Of a DNA stretch of 41,208 nt, positions 16,634 through 24,548 are shown in pieces. A program made the translations under genes and the position numbers. Source of the DNA: Anaerolineae bacterium. Lineage in GTDB: Bacteria; Chloroflexota; Anaerolineae; Fen-1058. The notes under the pieces were generated by a model. The model searched no databases. It saw only the letters and a list, made by a program, of their open reading frames with translations, and was not told the origin of the DNA. The first letter of the stretch is position 1. The number at the start of each line of letters is the position of its first letter. Location of the stretch: contig PMCF01000341.1 in assembly GCA_003154115.1 (NCBI GenBank), forward strand, positions 40,689-81,896. The letters run 5' to 3'.

Positions 16634-17605
16634 TTAATTTTTCAGGTAACCGTTGGCCTTGAACCACGTCAAGGCGTCGTTGAGCGTGGTCTCGATCGGT
16701 CGGCCGGACAAATCCAGTTCAGTTACGGCCTTGGTATTATTCAGCGGCTGCCAGTAGCGCATGGTGCGCAGGTGGCCGATCATGCCGCTAGACGCGCCGG
16801 GCAGATATTTCCCGATCGCGATGATGGCATTCAGCGTGCGCTGCCCGATGTGCAGCGTCGGCGGTTTTCTCCCGCTCGATCGAGCGATCAGCTCTAACCC
16901 GTTTTTCAAAGTCATGTTCTGCGCGCTAAGGATGTAGCGTTCGCCCACGCGCCCACTATCCACTGCAGAGAGATGCGCCGCAGCGGCATCGCGCACATCG
17001 ATCGCGCCGAACGTCGCATCGAAGGTCACGGGCACGCGGCCTTGCGCGGCCATGATGATGATCTCGCTCACGGCCAGATGCACATCGCCGGGGCCAAAGA
17101 CGGCCGCCGGGTTGAGCACGACGATCGGGAGGCCGCTCTTCAACAGTTCGACCTCCATCGCCCACTTCGCTTCATAGTACGCGTCACCCGCCGTCCCGGG
17201 CCGATAGTGATCACGTTCGTCAGCCAGCCGATTGGGTTCGCCCGGCAACCCGATCGTGGTGAACGAGCTAGTGTAGATCAGCCGATCGGGTTGAGTGATC
17301 CGCGCCGCTTCGATCACATGGCCGGTCTGAGTCAGCGCGCTCTGCACATCCCGATCGATCTGCCGCGTCCCATGCGGATACGCGCCCGCGCTGTGAAAGA
17401 TCACGCTGCAACCGCGCAGCGCCTCGATCAACGTGGCGCGATCGTCGAGATTGCCGGTGACCCACTCCACCTTCACATCGCCAATTGCGCCGACGAAGTT
17501 GGGATTGCGCCGCATCGCACGCACCTGCCAGCCGCGCGCCACTGCTTCGCGCGCAATGTGTCCGCCGATGAATCCCGTTGCGCCCAACACCAGACAAGTT
17601 TTCAT
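16634..17605 (-). CDS. NAD-dependent epimerase/dehydratase (extended SDR)
   Basis: 323 residues. LVLGATGFIGGHIAR at the N-terminus is the TGxxGxxG dinucleotide-binding loop, and YYEAKWAMEVELL carries the YxxxK catalytic pair. FHSAGAYPHG and VFGPGDVHL are typical of dihydroflavonol-4-reductase-like or sterol-dehydrogenase-like extended SDRs. It probably reduces or oxidises a keto/hydroxy group on a sugar-nucleotide or small lipid; the substrate cannot be told. AAGGA lies a few bases before the ATG. The truncated peptidase ends 17 bases upstream in the same direction. Confidence 0.85.
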   Translation of the reverse strand: MKTCLVLGATGFIGGHIAREAVARGWQVRAMRRNPNFVGAIGDVKVEWVTGNLDDRATLIEALRGCSVIFHSAGAYPHGTRQIDRDVQSALTQTGHVIEAARITQPDRLIYTSSFTTIGLPGEPNRLADERDHYRPGTAGDAYYEAKWAMEVELLKSGLPIVVLNPAAVFGPGDVHLAVSEIIIMAAQGRVPVTFDATFGAIDVRDAAAAHLSAVDSGRVGERYILSAQNMTLKNGLELIARSSGRKPPTLHIGQRTLNAIIAIGKYLPGASSGMIGHLRTMRYWQPLNNTKAVTELDLSGRPIETTLNDALTWFKANGYLKN

Positions 17606-17622
17606 CTGTTATCCTTAAGAAC

Positions 17623-18501
17623 TCAATCTTCCAATTGCGCAATCACGCTTTCGATCAACTCGACTGCTTCACGCAGCGTGCCTGCATCAAACGCGAAACG
17701 CGCGCCGGCTGTCGCAAAGAGCGCCGGCAGCGATTGCGTGCCGCCGCGCGCTAAGGCTTGCCGATAGCGAGCCAGCGACGCGGCCTGATCGTGCAACGCA
17801 TTGCGCCACACCTGGACCGCACCCAACTGCGCCAACCCATATTCCACGTAATAGAACGGGCTGCGATGGATGTGCTGCTTGCGCTGCCAGCCCGTCATCA
17901 TCTCTGCTTCCAGACCGTTCCAATCCATGCCGGGCATGAAGCGGCGCTGCAGTTCCAGCCACTTCGCATCACACGCGTCGGGATCGGCCCCCTCCGGTCG
18001 AGTGTGCGCCCACTGTTGGAAGGCATCGACGGTAGCCATGTAAGGCCAGAACAAAATGATGCGTTCCAGATGTTCGACGCGATCACGCGCCGCTTCCGGG
18101 TTGGTGTAGAATCCGCCGAACTCTTTGGACAGGTACGGCGCGGCGAGTAACTCCATCGTCATGGAAGCGACTTCGGCAAATTCCATCGGGATTTGTTGAT
18201 GTTGAATATAGGGCAAGTGATTCATCTCGAAGACGTGAAAGGCATGACCGGATTCATGCAGGACCGTGCGCACATCGTCCCGCACGCCCACCGAGTTGGC
18301 GAAAATAAAAGGTCGCTGCCTCACCGAAAATTCCGAGCAATATGCGCCGGGCGCTTTGCCTTTGCGATTGCCCAGATCGAGCAGGCCTTCGCGCTCCATG
18401 ATGGCGTAATACTCACCCAATTGCACATCGACGTGCTGGAAAATCTGTCCGGCTTTGGTGGTCAGTTCGTCTACCGTTTGAAACGGTTGCGCGATGGCTG
18501 C
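17623..18501 (-). pseudogene. M3-family oligoendopeptidase (PepF-like), N-terminal half missing
   Basis: The catalytic half is present: zinc motif HESGHAF, MEFAEVASMTMELL, and FYYVEYGLAQLGAVQVW. Full-length PepF-like enzymes have about 550-600 residues; here only about 290 codons are open. Homology continues upstream of the GTG at 18426 (QTVDELTTKAGQIFQ) to about 18490, then stops at a TAA (18502-18504) where an unrelated + strand gene begins. The N-terminal lobe is therefore lost. The active-site residues are intact, but the protein is unlikely to fold. Confidence 0.8.
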
Positions 18502-18763
18502 TTATTTGAATGTGTGCGCCCGCTACTCCAAGGGCACGTTGAAACTAAAAAAACCGCTGCGCTTGCCCGAAGGCGCCGAAGTCTCGTTGACGGTGAGGCC
18601 GCTCGAAGCGCCGGCTAAACCGCGCCGCGCGACCAAACGCGCGTATCAATACCCTAATCGAGTGGTGTCGTGGCAAGCGTTAGACGCGCTGGTGGGCATC
18701 GTCTTGTTGGGCGGCGATGCGCTGGCCGACAGCGAAGCGCTGTACGACGGCGATTTGCCCTGA
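18494..18763 (+). CDS. DUF104-like (AF2212-type) antitoxin
   Basis: 89 residues. ARYSKGTLKLKKPLRLPEGAEVSLTVRP matches the short beta fold of DUF104 antitoxins, which usually read YENGxLxPLxPLxLPEG. The C-terminal half (QALDALVGIVLLGGDALADSEALYDGD) is the usual toxin-binding tail. Such antitoxins normally precede a PIN-domain RNase gene. None follows directly, but a truncated PIN start lies 300 bases on. The ATG at 18494 overlaps the broken peptidase frame and has no good ribosome site, so the first residues may not be native. Confidence 0.6.
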   Translation: MAAYLNVCARYSKGTLKLKKPLRLPEGAEVSLTVRPLEAPAKPRRATKRAYQYPNRVVSWQALDALVGIVLLGGDALADSEALYDGDLP

Positions 18764-18805
18764 CGCCCCTACATCTCCCCACAACTCCCCGCCGTTACTG
18801 CCCTA

Positions 18806-18833
18806 TTGAGAATTGCTTAACTCTTGGTATAAT
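18806..18833 (+). promoter_or_regulatory. Promoter of the small antitoxin-like gene
   Basis: TTGAGA (18806-18811), a 16-base spacer, TATAAT (18828-18833) with a TGG extension. It lies 22 bases upstream of the ATG at 18856. Confidence 0.75.
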
Positions 18834-18855
18834 CAACGTAGAGCAGGAGGTCAAG

Positions 18856-19074
18856 ATGTCCGTAACACCCGTTACCCCTGAACTACAGCAAGTGGTGGCC
18901 CGGCTCGACACCATCATCCATGAGCTGGAAGGATTACGTCGCCAACTCACCGCGCCTGCGGCTCAGGCCGCGCCGCTCACGACCGGCCTCGTCGATCGTT
19001 TGTATGGCGCGGCTGGTACAGGGTCGCGCGCCGAAAGTGATCCCTACCTCGATTGGAGCCGCTTCGCCGAATGA
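18856..19074 (+). CDS. Small antitoxin-like protein (72 aa)
   Basis: ATG at 18856 is preceded by CAGGAGG with a 5-base spacer, so the longer frame from 18670 is not used. The N-terminal 35 residues form an amphipathic helix (TPELQQVVARLDTIIHELEG). The C-terminus ends PYLDWSRFAE, a short acidic-aromatic tail like those of antitoxins that bind PIN or RelE toxins. Its stop codon overlaps the ATG of a PIN-like stub (ATGA). The role is inferred mainly from this arrangement. Confidence 0.6.
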   Translation: MSVTPVTPELQQVVARLDTIIHELEGLRRQLTAPAAQAAPLTTGLVDRLYGAAGTGSRAESDPYLDWSRFAE

Positions 19075-19130
19075 GCGCGCCACTTGACGCCTACTCCGGC
19101 CTGGCGATCTACCTGGATACGATACTTTGA
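19071..19130 (+). pseudogene. PIN-domain toxin stub (first 19 codons)
   Basis: It overlaps the antitoxin-like gene by four bases (ATGA). The stub includes LAIYLDT, the first strand of PIN nucleases with their first catalytic Asp, and then ends in TGA at 19128-19130. No continuation was found in other frames nearby. It looks like the 5' end of a toxin gene cut off by the insertion or deletion that placed the hsdS remnant behind it. Confidence 0.5.
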
Positions 19131-19180
19131 CCGCATTCCTGCTGTGCGGCGTTTTGCAACATATTAGCCAACTCACCGAT

Positions 19181-19265
19181 TTACCCTGACGCTGTTACAT
19201 TTCCCCCGCAAACGCTTGCCGCAGCAGCGCCGCCGGCAGTTGAGTGATGCCGTCCAGTTGCGCTG
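19181..19265 (-). pseudogene. Duplicated 3' end of an hsdS gene
   Basis: The minus-strand reading gives QLDGITQLPAALLRQAFAGE and then NVTASG before a TAA, matching the C-terminus of the intact HsdS next door (QLDAIEKMPAALLRQAFNGE). Only about 28 codons remain. It is not identical to the intact gene, so it derives from a second, diverged hsdS. Confidence 0.75.
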
Positions 19266-19267
19266 TA

Positions 19268-19365
19268 GACCTGGCAGGTTTGCACCCGATCATCTGGTCG
19301 AGCCGTCCAACCCGACTTGCTCACCGCGAGCGAGTGCTGATAGTCGTTGGCAAACCTGCCAGGTC
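19268..19365. repeat. Inverted repeat GACCTGGCAGGTTTGC element
   Basis: Perfect 16-bp arms at 19268-19283 and 19350-19365 enclose 66 bases. It fills the gap between the hsdS remnant and the stop codon of the intact hsdS. A single half-copy (AAACCTGGCAGGT) occurs at 24904-24916. Confidence 0.8.
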
Positions 19366-19375
19366 TTTGTCACCG

Positions 19376-20572
19376 TTACAGTTCTCCATTAAACGCCTGC
19401 CGCAACAACGCCGCAGGCATCTTTTCAATTGCATCTAGTTGAGATCGCAAGGCTTCATACGCTTGTCTGGCAGAAGCTAGTCGCGAGTCCAAATCGCACA
19501 CGATGCTTTGCTGTTCAGCCAGAGACGGCAAATCGATCTCGACTGCCGCCACTTCTTCCAACCGAATGCGCGGCAGTTGGCCTGGCGTTGTATCGATCGG
19601 TGCTCTCTTGAGATAACTTGGGCTTCGCATGAACCAGGCTACATAGGCCGTGTCGGCTTGTGAGGCATCAACGCTATACACATACTGATCGACTGAGCAC
19701 AATCCATCAAACTCAGCAATCCACACTTTGTTCAGATAAGGCCGCAAGTATCCATAGACGATGTCGCCTTTATAAAAGCGTGGCTTGCGCCCAGCAAGGT
19801 TCGACATTTCCACAGGTTCCGAACCGATCCGGATACCTGTGCCGGATTCAATGTGTTCGAGGCCGACAAACATCGCTGGGCCACTCGGCTTGTCGTATGG
19901 ATGTATAACTTCCTTCCGCAACTGTAAAAGATCGCCCAGGCGTTTCATCGGCCACTGTTGCGAATCGTTGAACACTGCCCGCAGATACGCCGCTGGTAGC
20001 GCCTCCGCCGCTTCGAGTTGCGCCTTCGCCGCGACACGCGCCCGTTCCACTATCGCCAGTTGCTCGCTCAATATTGCCGCGATGCGCCGTTGCTCATCGA
20101 GAGGAGGAACGGGTATCTCAAGTTTGTGAACAAACTCGCGCGTCAAACCTTGTATTGTAGATCCGCGCGCACCGCTAATCAGATAATCGGAAACGCTTTG
20201 CAGATAACGACAGGCAAACTCTGGAACGATTTCTGGGCCACATGCATACGGGCTAAGGTCCTGGCTTGCGCCCATTACATCGGCAGCAATGCCAACTCTA
20301 CCAACCCGCGTCCGCGTGACGAAAAGAATCGTGCCTGGTTTACAGATTGCAGTCTTTCCAGATGTAAGTCCAGCATCGGTGAGAAAAGCGCGCGCGTGCT
20401 GAGCTGTGATGTATAGGTCAGTAATATCTGCGCCCGTTACAAACGGGATATCTCCACCCCAATAGTGTTTCTCGTTTTTTGAGGGTGTTCCACCAGAATC
20501 AAAACTACCTAAGTCTTCCAGCTTCGCCCAACGCCATCCATTTGGCAGAGTCCGTTTATCCGTCTTCATCAT
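19376..20572 (-). CDS. hsdS: Type I restriction-modification specificity subunit HsdS
   Basis: 398 residues from the ATG at 20572, which overlaps the hsdR stop by four bases; the longer frame to 20776 is hsdR antiframe. Two target-recognition domains (about 1-155 and 205-340) are separated and followed by the usual conserved helical regions: PPLDEQRRIAAILSEQL with a coiled coil, and SLAEQQSIVCDLDSRLASAR to the end. HsdS sets the bipartite DNA target of the complex. No hsdM is in the window. A diverged second hsdS 3' end lies just downstream, a sign of specificity-gene turnover. Confidence 0.93.
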   Translation of the reverse strand: MMKTDKRTLPNGWRWAKLEDLGSFDSGGTPSKNEKHYWGGDIPFVTGADITDLYITAQHARAFLTDAGLTSGKTAICKPGTILFVTRTRVGRVGIAADVMGASQDLSPYACGPEIVPEFACRYLQSVSDYLISGARGSTIQGLTREFVHKLEIPVPPLDEQRRIAAILSEQLAIVERARVAAKAQLEAAEALPAAYLRAVFNDSQQWPMKRLGDLLQLRKEVIHPYDKPSGPAMFVGLEHIESGTGIRIGSEPVEMSNLAGRKPRFYKGDIVYGYLRPYLNKVWIAEFDGLCSVDQYVYSVDASQADTAYVAWFMRSPSYLKRAPIDTTPGQLPRIRLEEVAAVEIDLPSLAEQQSIVCDLDSRLASARQAYEALRSQLDAIEKMPAALLRQAFNGEL

Positions 20573-22941
20573 GCTGCAAACATCCTCTGCTTCGTATCGG
20601 CCAATACTTGCGCGGGTTGCCCGATCGCTCGCAATGCGGACAACCCACCGGCCTTCTCTACTTCGGGCGTCTGAAAGATATGCCGGTTTTCCAGCCCTTC
20701 GGTGCCGCCCAGTGCAAACTGCGCCGCCAGCGCCTTGATCGTATTCGCCGTTCGCGTCGGCAATGTCGCCAGCCACTGCGCGTGTTTGTAGGTGAAAGCG
20801 TCGGCCCGTTCGTTGCGCGTGCGCGCTTCCAGTCCATACCCCAACTCACCCAGCACGTCATACAGATCGTACTCGGCCATCTCTTCGATGGTGCGGATCA
20901 GCGTCGGCGACAACCCCGCGTCCAGCAAGCGGGTGATCAACTCGCGCCGTTGATCCGGATTCACCCAGCGCGAGCGGAACTCATCCAATGTTGCCGCCTG
21001 CGCGATCAACTGCGCCGCCAGCCGTTCTTTGTATTCTTCCACCGTCAACAGCACTTCGCGCCCGTCCGCATCCGCCAAAATAAAGCGGCCCGCGTCGCTC
21101 ACTTGCACCTTGAAGCCTTCCACCTGAATCGGCGGCGGGGCTTCGCGCGCGACCTCGTATTCGGGCTTTGGCTCATGCACGGCGCGCCGCACGAACTTCG
21201 TCAAAAACTCTTCCCCAAACAAGCGCGTGGCATCGGTATAGTCGTACACGCGGAACATCAGCTTGTTCGTCGCCGCGTCGATGCGTGTCCCGCGGCCCAC
21301 CATCTGATAAAACGAGATTGGCGAGTTGACGTACTTGAAGAACACGATATTCCGCACGGCGGGCACGTCCACGCCCGTCGTCAGCAGATCGACCGTACAC
21401 GCGATATAGTGCGACTTCGACGCGCCTTTGAGATCAGCCAGATAATCCTTGCCGCCCGCCGCCGTGCACTTGAACGCGTAATGATCCACCGGCCCCCGAT
21501 CGTTCTCTCGGCACCAGTCGGCATACAAATTGCCCAACGCCGTGGCGACATCGTCGGCATGCCGATCGCGCACGCAAAAGATAATCGTTTTCTGCTCCGG
21601 TCCGCCCGTCGCCAGCAGATACTGGAACAGATCGTGCGTCATTGCCAGCACCCGATCGGGCAACAAAATCCGATCTTCATACTGCGTCTTGGTGTACAGC
21701 TCTTCCAGTTCGGCCCGCGTCACCGGCTCGCCGGTGTTCGCATCGATCGGGTCGTGCGCCAAGATGTCGTCGAGCGTGATGCCGGTGTTGTCCAGATTCA
21801 CGTTGCCCTTTTGCACTTCGCACGCCGCCAGATAACCATCCTCGATGCCCTGCGTGATAGTGTACTCATACACCGGCTCGCCAAAGTGCCGGATATTGTC
21901 GGCGGTGATCTGCGCGTCGGCCTCGGCCGCCGCCGATTGCTCCGTCATCTCCGATGACGCCGTCAACTCGATCTGGCGCGGCGTGGCCGTCAAGCCGATC
22001 TGCACTGCATTGGGATTGCGCTTAAACACGATCGACCACTTGCCCCACGCCGAGCGGTGACATTCGTCGATGAAGATGTGGCTGAAATAGTTTTCAGGGT
22101 AGTTGTTGATCAGGAAGTTGGCGGTATCGTCTTCGCCGGAAATATCGAGTGTTTGGTACGTGGCGATCAAGATGCGCGCATTCTTCTTCGGATTGTTGCC
22201 CGTCACGATCTGCGCGTCGGCCCCGAACACGTTCTGGAATGCGCCGTTCGCTTGTGTCCGCAATTCATCCCGATCGCATACAAACAGCGCCCGTGTCAAT
22301 TGTCCCGCGTCCGCGATGCGCCTCAGCGTGTACACCGCGATGCGCGTCTTGCCCGCCCCGGTAGCCAGTGACAGCAGCGCCCGCTTGTGCCCTTGCGCGA
22401 TGTGTTCCAGCACCGCGCGGATCGCCGCATCCTGATAATAGCGCCGCGACGAATCGCCGCCCGGATACCGCTGCAGCAGCGGCTTCGCCGCCGCGTCAGT
22501 GAGTTTGAAGCCCATCCCTTGTTCGTAGCGTTCGCGCAGTTCCGTCGGCGTCGGAAATTCCGCGATGGGTCGTGGCGCGCTCGTCAGCCCCGTGAACTTA
22601 TCGAACTCCACAAACAAATGGCCGTTCGTCGAAAACACGAACGGCACATTCAGCCGCTTCGATTCCGCGTACACTTTCACTTGTTCCAGGCCGCGCGTCG
22701 GGGGCAGCCCCTCGCGCTTCGCCTCGATCAATGCCACCGCCACCGGCTCAGATTCAGCGTTCACGCGCACGCGCAACGTGTAATCTGTGCGGCCCTTCAC
22801 GCCCCGGCGCGCGTGCCCGTTGACGACCTCGACCGGCTTCGCCGTTTCCTCGCGCTTGATGTGATCCTCCGTCCAGTCACGGGCGTGGATGGCGGGATCG
22901 ATCAATTTGGCGCGGGTGTCGGATTCAGTGAGTGGGGGCAT
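20569..22941 (-). CDS. hsdR: Type I restriction enzyme motor/nuclease subunit HsdR
   Basis: 790 residues from the ATG at 22941; the frame extends to 23157 but the extension is repeat sequence, and MPPLTESDTR is a normal family start. The N-terminal PD-(D/E)xK nuclease has D53 and EAK (73-75). The SF2 motor has ATGAGKT (193-199), DECH (292-295), GLTATPR and VGRGTRID. A C-terminal helical region resembles EcoEI-type R subunits. With HsdM and HsdS it translocates DNA and cleaves unmodified DNA far from the target. It is translationally coupled to hsdS. Its promoter lies in the repeat copy at 23061-23192. Without hsdM in cis, its activity is in doubt. Confidence 0.93.
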   Translation of the reverse strand: MPPLTESDTRAKLIDPAIHARDWTEDHIKREETAKPVEVVNGHARRGVKGRTDYTLRVRVNAESEPVAVALIEAKREGLPPTRGLEQVKVYAESKRLNVPFVFSTNGHLFVEFDKFTGLTSAPRPIAEFPTPTELRERYEQGMGFKLTDAAAKPLLQRYPGGDSSRRYYQDAAIRAVLEHIAQGHKRALLSLATGAGKTRIAVYTLRRIADAGQLTRALFVCDRDELRTQANGAFQNVFGADAQIVTGNNPKKNARILIATYQTLDISGEDDTANFLINNYPENYFSHIFIDECHRSAWGKWSIVFKRNPNAVQIGLTATPRQIELTASSEMTEQSAAAEADAQITADNIRHFGEPVYEYTITQGIEDGYLAACEVQKGNVNLDNTGITLDDILAHDPIDANTGEPVTRAELEELYTKTQYEDRILLPDRVLAMTHDLFQYLLATGGPEQKTIIFCVRDRHADDVATALGNLYADWCRENDRGPVDHYAFKCTAAGGKDYLADLKGASKSHYIACTVDLLTTGVDVPAVRNIVFFKYVNSPISFYQMVGRGTRIDAATNKLMFRVYDYTDATRLFGEEFLTKFVRRAVHEPKPEYEVAREAPPPIQVEGFKVQVSDAGRFILADADGREVLLTVEEYKERLAAQLIAQAATLDEFRSRWVNPDQRRELITRLLDAGLSPTLIRTIEEMAEYDLYDVLGELGYGLEARTRNERADAFTYKHAQWLATLPTRTANTIKALAAQFALGGTEGLENRHIFQTPEVEKAGGLSALRAIGQPAQVLADTKQRMFAA

Positions 22942-23060
22942 AGAATGATCTGTGGTGAACTTCTCGGCGTTTGACGCGACATTACCGCGTGAACGTCCGC
23001 CAAACAACGGCGGCATTCGCCCCGGCTGCTCGCCTTCGGCGATAGCGTGGAACGATGGCG

Positions 23061-23192
23061 TTGTTGCACGTAGTATAGCATCGATTGAACGCAGGCGAAA
23101 ACAAAACCGCCCGGCCTCGACGCTGCGCGAGATTGGGCGGTGGTGCCAGTAGGCCAAGCCGTGTGGACTTTCATCGGCGGTTGCGCCGCTGC
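23061..23192 (-). repeat. 130-bp terminator-plus-promoter repeat, copy 1
   Basis: A near-identical copy lies 852 bases away at 23913-24044. Read on the minus strand it holds a hairpin (23106-23112 with 23135-23141, inner CTCG/CGAG) followed by TTTTGTTTT, then an extended -10 box TGCTATACT (23077-23072). It follows the HepT gene ending at 23204 and precedes hsdR. Confidence 0.85.
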
Positions 23193-23203
23193 TGCCGGGT
23201 CAG

Positions 23204-23554
23204 TTATTGTAGTGAGTGGCTATCCAACGCCTGAAGAATAGCCGCGATCTGCTGATCCAGCTTCGGCAAATCGTCGGCGACAATGTCCCAGATTTGCGCC
23301 AGGTCGATGCCCAGATAATCATGGACAGCCACATGGCGGAAGGCCGCAATCGTACGCCACGCCACTTCAGGATGCTGCGCTTGCAGAGTCTCAGCTACCC
23401 GCTGCGTCGATTCGGCCAGCGTCTGCAAGTTGCGCATCACTGCATCTTGCGTCTTGGTGTCTTCCAGAAAAGCATCTCCGCCATCGGCGGTGTAGCGAAC
23501 AATGCGCGCGATACACTCCCGGATGTGAATCAAGTACAGGCGGTCGTCTTTCAT
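23204..23554 (-). CDS. hepT: HepT-type HEPN ribonuclease toxin (module 1)
   Basis: 116 residues. RHVAVHDY (R73, H78, Y80) is the Rx4HxY active site of HEPN RNases of the HepT/DUF86 family. In known systems HepT cleaves RNA, and MntA silences it by adding AMP groups to the active-site tyrosine. Its start overlaps the stop of the preceding mntA by four bases (ATGA), the usual order and coupling. Confidence 0.92.
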   Translation of the reverse strand: MKDDRLYLIHIRECIARIVRYTADGGDAFLEDTKTQDAVMRNLQTLAESTQRVAETLQAQHPEVAWRTIAAFRHVAVHDYLGIDLAQIWDIVADDLPKLDQQIAAILQALDSHSLQ

Positions 23555-23841
23555 AGTGGCACCGCTTCTTTCAGCACCCGCTCGCGAATATACCAGTGCA
23601 GCGCGTTTTCCGTCAGGACATCGACCTTGCGGCCCAGCAGCTCTTCCAGATCGATCTTCAAGCCCGCCGGAAAAAACGGCGAGCGGTTCGGCCCCAGGTC
23701 AACCAGCAGATCAATATCGCTCTCGGAGCCGGCCTCGCCGCGCGCGACCGATCCAAATAGACGCACGTTGCGCGCGCCGTGCTGCGCCGCAATCCGCAGA
23801 ATATCAGTGCGTTTTTCCTTCACCAACTCGTCAGCGCCCAT
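23551..23841 (-). CDS. mntA: MntA-type minimal nucleotidyltransferase antitoxin (module 1)
   Basis: 96 residues. GSVARGEAGSESDID (30-44) is the nucleotidyltransferase signature, with the two catalytic Asp in SDID; DLLVD and the later VDVLTENAL fit the fold. Ribosome site GGAGG lies just upstream. It should AMPylate its partner HepT. The promoter lies in repeat copy 2 (TATACT at 23929-23924). Confidence 0.92.
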   Translation of the reverse strand: MGADELVKEKRTDILRIAAQHGARNVRLFGSVARGEAGSESDIDLLVDLGPNRSPFFPAGLKIDLEELLGRKVDVLTENALHWYIRERVLKEAVPL

Positions 23842-23912
23842 CGCTTAACCTCCGCAAATTCTCACGAATCGCCTGTTCCAAATGGGCCGACTCGCCGAAT
23901 TGCTTCTCCAAT

Positions 23913-24044
23913 TGTTGCGAGTAGTATAGCATCGATTGAACGCGGGCGAAAACAAAACCGCCCAACCTCTACGTGGTGCGAGATCGGGCGGTGGTGCCAG
24001 TGGGCCAAGCCGTGTGGACTTCAATCGGCGGTTGCGCTGCCGCA
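23913..24044 (-). repeat. 130-bp terminator-plus-promoter repeat, copy 2
   Basis: Same content as copy 1: hairpin 23958-23964 with 23987-23993, T tract, then the TGCTATACT box. It lies upstream of the mntA-hepT module 1, so the module is bracketed by direct repeats. Some differences sit in the hairpin loop. Confidence 0.85.
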
Positions 24045-24048
24045 CCGC

Positions 24049-24159
24049 TCACGGTCGCATTCCGACCAACGCCGTCATGCCCCAGCGCAACTTCTCCGGC
24101 GCCTGCGCCAGATCGATCGTCACCGTGTAATTCACGCCCACCGCCTTGGCGCGATTTCT
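24049..24159 (-). pseudogene. Duplicated 3' end of the HlyD-type adaptor gene
   Basis: The minus-strand reading GVNYTVTIDLAQAPEKLRWG then MTALVGMRP and a stop matches the end of the adaptor gene at 25062 (AQVPEKLRWGMTALVGMQP). The homology covers 24051-24159 against 25064-25183. It is a small remnant lying just past the stop of hepT module 2. Confidence 0.85.
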
Positions 24160-24197
24160 GCGGTTGTCGATGATGTCGTGTGTGGGCGTGAATGTCC

Positions 24198-24548
24198 TTA
24201 GGCGTCCTCGGGGAATTCGGCGGCGAGGATGGCCGCGATTTGCTCGCGCAGGACGGGCACGCCCAGCGTGGCGGTATTCCAGACAGTCTCCCAACTGACA
24301 CCGAAGTATTGATGCACGGCAATGTTGCGCAGACCGACAATATCCGGCCACGCGATGTCGGCATGGCGGGCGCGAAAGTCCAACGAGATCCGGGAAGCGG
24401 CTTCGCCGATGACGATGAGTTTTTGTAAGACGGCGCTTTGATGAAGTTCATCGTCCAGGAAGATATCTTTTTCGAGGTCGTCGAGAAAGCGGGCAATGGC
24501 GTCGGCGGCGTCGACGATGTCGTCCAGATACAGGGCTTCAGTTCGCAT
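24198..24548 (-). CDS. hepT: HepT-type HEPN ribonuclease toxin (module 2)
   Basis: 116 residues. RNIAVHQY (R74, H79, Y81) is the Rx4HxY site, preceded by a long helical region (LVIGEA-like KLIVIGEAASRIS) typical of HepT. It is clearly diverged from module 1, so it is not a recent tandem duplicate. It overlaps the preceding mntA by 11 bases. It lies between two copies of the adaptor-gene 3' end. Confidence 0.92.
   Translation of the reverse strand: MRTEALYLDDIVDAADAIARFLDDLEKDIFLDDELHQSAVLQKLIVIGEAASRISLDFRARHADIAWPDIVGLRNIAVHQYFGVSWETVWNTATLGVPVLREQIAAILAAEFPEDA

Noticed and set aside
16634..18426. Operon of peptidase and epimerase as one pathway
   Set aside because: Same strand and close, but the peptidase is a remnant; there is no functional link.
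20479..21957. 492-codon + strand frame
   Set aside because: Antisense of hsdR; Arg/His/Gln-rich composition typical of a shadow frame in GC-rich DNA.
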